From Planctomycetota bacterium (GTDB taxonomy: Bacteria > Planctomycetota > Planctomycetia > Pirellulales > Pirellulaceae), in NCBI GenBank assembly GCA_024277285.1, contig JAJRVM010000264.1:1-18988 (forward strand): DNA of 18,988 nt. The letters run 5' to 3'. Under the pieces are notes generated by a model. That model was not told the origin of the DNA. It did not search any database and was given only the letters and a program-made list of their open reading frames with translations. The position numbers and the translations under genes were made by a program. The stretch's first letter is position 1; every line of letters starts with the position of its first letter. Positions 15,933-18,988 of the stretch are shown here, piece after piece.

Positions 15933-16598
15933 GTGACCCGATCTGAATACTTACTTGGCATCCTTATCGTTGCTGTTCTGACCGTGGGGTCCGGTGTGAT
16001 TCACGGCCGGATGAGCCATCGTTGGGGTGTGCCGATCGATATGAAGCTGGCGGGGGCCAAACTGGAACAAATCCCGGACGAATGCGGACCGTGGAAACTC
16101 GATAGCTCGGAACAGATGGACGAGGAAGTCAAACGCGTCCTCGAGTGTTCAGGCTACATTCTGCGAAACTACGTCAATACGGAGACGGGAGCGACCGTCA
16201 ATATGTTCGTGTTACTCGGGCCTCCGGGACCCACGGCGGCGCATACGCCTGATATTTGCTATAAGAGTCAAGACTATCCGACGGTGCAAAAAAAGAAGCG
16301 TTGGGAACTGACGGTGGGGCAGACGCGGCATGCGTTCTGGGCGCAGACGCTCGAATCGACCGATCTTGACCGCAGCCTGCTACGTGTTTACCACGCATGG
16401 TCGCCCGGTGATCGTTGGCAAGCGCCCGACGATTCTCGGTTCGCATTTACCGACCGGCGATACTTGTACAAGATCCAACTCGCCGTACCCCTCTCGAAAC
16501 TTGAAGATGCGGGAACGGATGCTGATCCGGGGCGCGGTTTTCTTGAGCACTTTGTGGCAGCTGCTCAGCCGTTTTTGATTCCACCAGCCACTGACTGA
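15933..16598 (+). CDS. epsI: EpsI-like exosortase-associated protein (DUF3485)
   Basis: A 221-residue protein starting at GTG 15933. It has one N-terminal membrane helix (about 7-25, LLGILIVAVLTVGSGVIHG) and then an EpsI/DUF3485 domain to the end. Family features are the region WKLDSSEQMDEEV, the central HTPDICYKSQDY (His104, Cys109) and the downstream FWAQTLES strand. EpsI proteins accompany exosortases, either as separate genes or fused to them, and are needed for exopolysaccharide/PEP-CTERM systems; their chemistry is not established. Here the gene is separated from the exosortase by the BY-kinase and TPR genes but keeps the same strand and locus. The gap to the TPR gene is 134 bp with no strong Shine-Dalgarno site. 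No PEP-CTERM tail is present. Confidence 0.88.
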   Translation: MTRSEYLLGILIVAVLTVGSGVIHGRMSHRWGVPIDMKLAGAKLEQIPDECGPWKLDSSEQMDEEVKRVLECSGYILRNYVNTETGATVNMFVLLGPPGPTAAHTPDICYKSQDYPTVQKKKRWELTVGQTRHAFWAQTLESTDLDRSLLRVYHAWSPGDRWQAPDDSRFAFTDRRYLYKIQLAVPLSKLEDAGTDADPGRGFLEHFVAAAQPFLIPPATD

Positions 16599-16834
16599 TG
16601 CGGACGGACGCAAGTGCACAAATGGAACGTGCCGGCAAGATGATTCGTTGATTGTGACTCGGGTATGGGAGTCAAACGGGTGGTGTGCACCGCTCGGATC
16701 TGGAGCGACGAGTCATGGGTACGGCGAGAATTGGCTAGTTTGTTTTCCTCTTTGCGTGATCTATTGAGAATCATTATTCAGGTTTATTTGCTCACTCTCT
16801 TGATGCACGCAACACGATTAACAGGTTTGTAAAT

Positions 16835-17815
16835 ATGGAACGCTTTGACTCAACTCCTCTAGGTTCACGCTACGACACGCAGGGAGTCCCCGCCATGTCC
16901 GTGATCGAAGCTTGCCCGACAGCAGAACTGCCAACGCCTCGGAGTAATGTTCCGAAGCAGCCGGTCGAACTTGCGTTCGATGTGACTCCTAAACCCTATT
17001 TGCAGTGGAAATCGATTCCCGATCGAGTGATTGCCGCTCTGCTCTTGGTGCCCGCGGCACCGGTCATCGGGATATTGGTTTTGGCCGTGCGTTTGACATC
17101 GCGTGGTCCGGGGATCTACCGGCAAGTGCGCATGGGCAAGGGGGGGCACCCGTTCACCATGCTGAAGATTCGCACCATGACGTGCGATGCCGAATCGGCC
17201 ACCGGTGCGGTCTGGACCAAGAAACATGATCCACGAATCACCCGACTCGGCAAAGTGCTCAGAAAACTGCATCTGGACGAGTTTCCTCAGCTGATCAATG
17301 TGTTGCGGGGCGAAATGTCGCTGATCGGTCCGCGTCCCGAGCGGCCTGAGTTTGTTGACGTGTTGGAGGAATCGATTCCCGGCTACATCAACCGGCTATC
17401 AGTCCTGCCCGGAATCACTGGGCTTGCGCAGATTAATCTGCCTCCCGACAGCGACCTGGACAGCGTGCGACGGAAGCTGACGTTGGACATGGTTTACGTT
17501 GACGAGGCCGGTCCGTGGCTCGATGCACGCATGCTGCTATGCACTTCGGTCCGCATCCTGGGGATTCCCGGTGACATCGTGATGGTCGTTTTTGGACTGC
17601 GCCGCGCGCCGGGTTTGAATGGGCATACGCTTGAGCTCAACGGAACGGACGATGGGCAGGAACCGGAAGAGATGGTCACGCCAGCTAAGATCTTGTCTTC
17701 CCAGGCATCTTCGGTGAACCATAACCACAACGGCAATCACAACGGCAACCACAACGGCAACGGAAGAAACGGAAGGAAGTGGACGAAGCGGTTCGGGGTT
17801 CGCAAGCCTCGGTGA
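16835..17815 (+). CDS. Undecaprenyl-phosphate sugar phosphotransferase (bacterial sugar transferase family)
   Basis: A 326-residue monotopic phosphoglycosyl transferase. It starts polysaccharide synthesis by moving a sugar phosphate from a nucleotide sugar to undecaprenyl phosphate at the inner leaflet. The membrane segment is about 63-86, followed by the catalytic domain: KIRTMTCDAE (111-120), LHLDEFPQL with the Asp148-Glu149 dyad, GEMSLIGPRPERPEF (159-173) and LPGITGLAQIN (191-201). It is a short PglC/EpsL-like form without the extra N-terminal helices of WcaJ proteins. ATG 16835 gives the longest frame. Met21 (16895) has a better Shine-Dalgarno (GGGAG, eight bases upstream) and may be the true start. 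The C-terminus adds about 55 residues beyond the domain, with an NHNG repeat and a basic end. The 16735-16834 upstream stretch is AT-rich and may hold a promoter. Sugar specificity is not predictable. Confidence 0.93.
   Translation: MERFDSTPLGSRYDTQGVPAMSVIEACPTAELPTPRSNVPKQPVELAFDVTPKPYLQWKSIPDRVIAALLLVPAAPVIGILVLAVRLTSRGPGIYRQVRMGKGGHPFTMLKIRTMTCDAESATGAVWTKKHDPRITRLGKVLRKLHLDEFPQLINVLRGEMSLIGPRPERPEFVDVLEESIPGYINRLSVLPGITGLAQINLPPDSDLDSVRRKLTLDMVYVDEAGPWLDARMLLCTSVRILGIPGDIVMVVFGLRRAPGLNGHTLELNGTDDGQEPEEMVTPAKILSSQASSVNHNHNGNHNGNHNGNGRNGRKWTKRFGVRKPR
17717..17764 (+). repeat. 12-bp tandem repeat encoding NHNG in the sugar transferase tail
   Basis: Imperfect 12-bp units (AACCACAACGGC and variants) encode residues 295-310, NHNHNGNHNGNHNGNG. 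The segment is followed by an Arg/Lys-rich end (RNGRKWTKRFGVRKPR). The period keeps frame, so length changes would be tolerated. Confidence 0.9.
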
Positions 17816-17830
17816 TTGAGCCGGCAGGCT

Positions 17831-17859
17831 AATGACGAATGACGAAATACCCAATGACC
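17831..17859. repeat. GACGAAATACCC-type interspersed repeat, copy 3
   Basis: A short degenerate copy, AATGACGAATGACGAAATAC followed by CCAATGACC, begins 15 bases after the sugar transferase stop codon. It shares its core with 1991-2024 and 2929-2962. The rest of the 175-bp gap before the deacetylase shows nothing further. Confidence 0.75.
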
Positions 17860-17990
17860 AAACAATGCCGAAATCCGAAGCCCGAATACGGTTTGGAATA
17901 TAGCCCTGCACAATCGCGTCTGATGGACAGGCTTTCGACATTCGTCGTTGGTAATTCGTTACTTACGAAGCCTGGTAGACTGCGAGTTCT

Positions 17991-18872
17991 TTGATCGCTC
18001 AATCCATTCAAAACGCCCTGTCGATTGATGTAGAAGACTATTATCAAGTTTCGGCGTTCGAGAAGCATGTACCGCGCGATCAATGGGGTTCGTATGCGAG
18101 TCGTGTTGTAGGCAATACCCAGCGTCTGCTCGATTTGCTCGATCGTCATCACGTCCAAGCCACATTCTTCGTGTTGGGCTGGACGGCACGCGCCTTCCCC
18201 GATCTGGTGCGGCAGATTGACGCTGCGGGGCACGAACTGGGCTCGCACAGCTATTGGCATCGGCTGGTCTACGATCTGTCTCCGGACCAGTTCCGAGCCG
18301 ACTTGATCGAATCGCGCGATGCCATCGAAGATGCGACCGGTCAGCGCGTGACGGTGTATCGTGCGCCGAGTTTTTCGATTACGCATCGTAGTGTGTGGGC
18401 GCTCGACATTTTGGCCGAGGAAGGGTTTCGGGTCGATTCGAGTGTTTTTCCGATCCACCACGATCGGTACGGGATGCCAGATGCCGAACCACGCATCCAC
18501 GAAGTGAACACATCGGCTGGCGCGATTTGGGAGTTTCCGCCTGCGGTTCTGCGTGTCGGCAGACTGAACGTGCCGGTTTCAGGGGGAGGGTATTTTCGAC
18601 TCTATCCGCTCGCGCTGACGAAGAGTGCGCTGCGACGAATCAACCTCCGCCAACGACGCCCGTTCGTGTTTTACGTCCATCCCTGGGAGATTGATCCCGA
18701 TCAGCCACGCGTTGCCGGTCCACCACGCCGATCGCGGTTTCGCCACTATGTGAATCTCGCGTCAACCTACCGCAAGCTCGACCACCTGTTGTCACAGTTC
18801 CAGTTCGGTACGGTTAGCAACGTGATTGCCACACATAAAACAAATAGCCGCGAACGCGGCGCCCGCATATAG
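17991..18872 (+). CDS. Exosortase-locus polysaccharide deacetylase (NodB-type, DUF3473 C-terminus)
   Basis: A 293-residue protein closely matching the polysaccharide deacetylases tied to exosortase loci. It probably removes N-acetyl groups from the locus polymer using a metal. Motifs: LSIDVEDYYQVSAF (10-23, metal Asp), GSHSYWH (84-90, His86/His90), YRAPSFSI (123-130), SGGGYFRLYP (197-206) and FYVHPWEIDP (227-236, catalytic His). No signal peptide is seen, as is usual for this group. TTG 17991 is effectively forced: an in-frame TAG lies at 17976, and no ATG or GTG occurs before the VEDYY motif. The native family end is near FGTVSNV. Residues 283-293 (KTNSRERGARI) and the TAG stop are encoded by the first 66-bp repeat unit, so the original terminus has been overwritten. 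It is last in the visible locus. Confidence 0.93.
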   Translation: MIAQSIQNALSIDVEDYYQVSAFEKHVPRDQWGSYASRVVGNTQRLLDLLDRHHVQATFFVLGWTARAFPDLVRQIDAAGHELGSHSYWHRLVYDLSPDQFRADLIESRDAIEDATGQRVTVYRAPSFSITHRSVWALDILAEEGFRVDSSVFPIHHDRYGMPDAEPRIHEVNTSAGAIWEFPPAVLRVGRLNVPVSGGGYFRLYPLALTKSALRRINLRQRRPFVFYVHPWEIDPDQPRVAGPPRRSRFRHYVNLASTYRKLDHLLSQFQFGTVSNVIATHKTNSRERGARI

Positions 18873-18988
18873 CTGCAGGCGTGAGCATGCAGAACGCGAA
18901 CGAAAACAAATAGCCGCGAACGCGGCGCCCGCATGTAGCTGCAGGCGTGAGCCTGCAGAACGCGAACGAAAACAAATAGCCGCGAACG
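18837..18988. repeat. 66-bp tandem repeat array running off the window
   Basis: Units start at 18837, 18903 and 18969 (the last is cut by the window end), a strict 66-bp period. Each contains GCCGC-gaac-GCGGC and a hairpin CTGCAGGC-gtga-GCCTGCAG (18939-18958 perfect; 18873-18892 with one mismatch at 18887). Each unit begins AAAACAAATAGCC and ends GAACGCGAACG. The family also occurs at 1-174. The first unit overlaps the last 11 codons and stop of the deacetylase. Confidence 0.93.

Overview
The window looks like a planctomycete chromosome (Pirellulales-type). The reasons are a six-gene exosortase/exopolysaccharide locus of planctomycete style, frequent GTG/TTG starts with poor Shine-Dalgarno sites, and long intergenic spaces filled with short structured repeats, including the 'GACGAAGCACGAAATACCC' family and GC-rich tetraloop hairpins. 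No rRNA, tRNA, CRISPR array, transposase or phage gene was seen.

Layout. Positions 1-174 hold hairpin repeats abutting the 3' end of a minus-strand TolC-family outer-membrane efflux gene (175-1770). Next comes about 950 bp of gene-poor, repeat-bearing DNA, a small hypothetical gene (2723-2989) whose 3' end runs into a repeat, and a roughly 245-bp hairpin-packed element (3044-3288). Two minus-strand paralogues follow (3376-4617 and 4879-6030). Both are membrane-anchored endonuclease/exonuclease/phosphatase-fold proteins, and the first has lost residues the second keeps. Another repeat-rich divergent spacer (6031-7013) precedes the main locus.

Main locus, all plus strand: exosortase (7014-8078), Wzz/BY-kinase fusion (8423-10687), very large TPR membrane protein (10816-15798), EpsI-like exosortase partner (15933-16598), initiating sugar-phosphate transferase (16835-17815) and exosortase-type polysaccharide deacetylase (17991-18872). 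The window ends in 66-bp tandem repeats of the same family as the left-end repeats.

How the genes fit together (family knowledge plus inference): the sugar transferase loads the first sugar phosphate onto undecaprenyl phosphate. The Wzz/BY-kinase controls chain length and export, and the deacetylase modifies the polymer. The TPR protein probably scaffolds the envelope machinery. Exosortase and EpsI process and anchor PEP-CTERM-like surface proteins, whose genes are not in this window. No other glycosyltransferase, flippase or polymerase is present, so the locus is incomplete here or dispersed. TolC and the two phosphatase-fold genes are neighbours with no proven link.

Most notable: a perfect 32-bp palindrome inside the TPR gene; a hairpin repeat with compensatory stem changes at both window ends; a deacetylase whose C-terminus and stop codon come from that repeat; and the degenerate phosphatase-fold paralogue.
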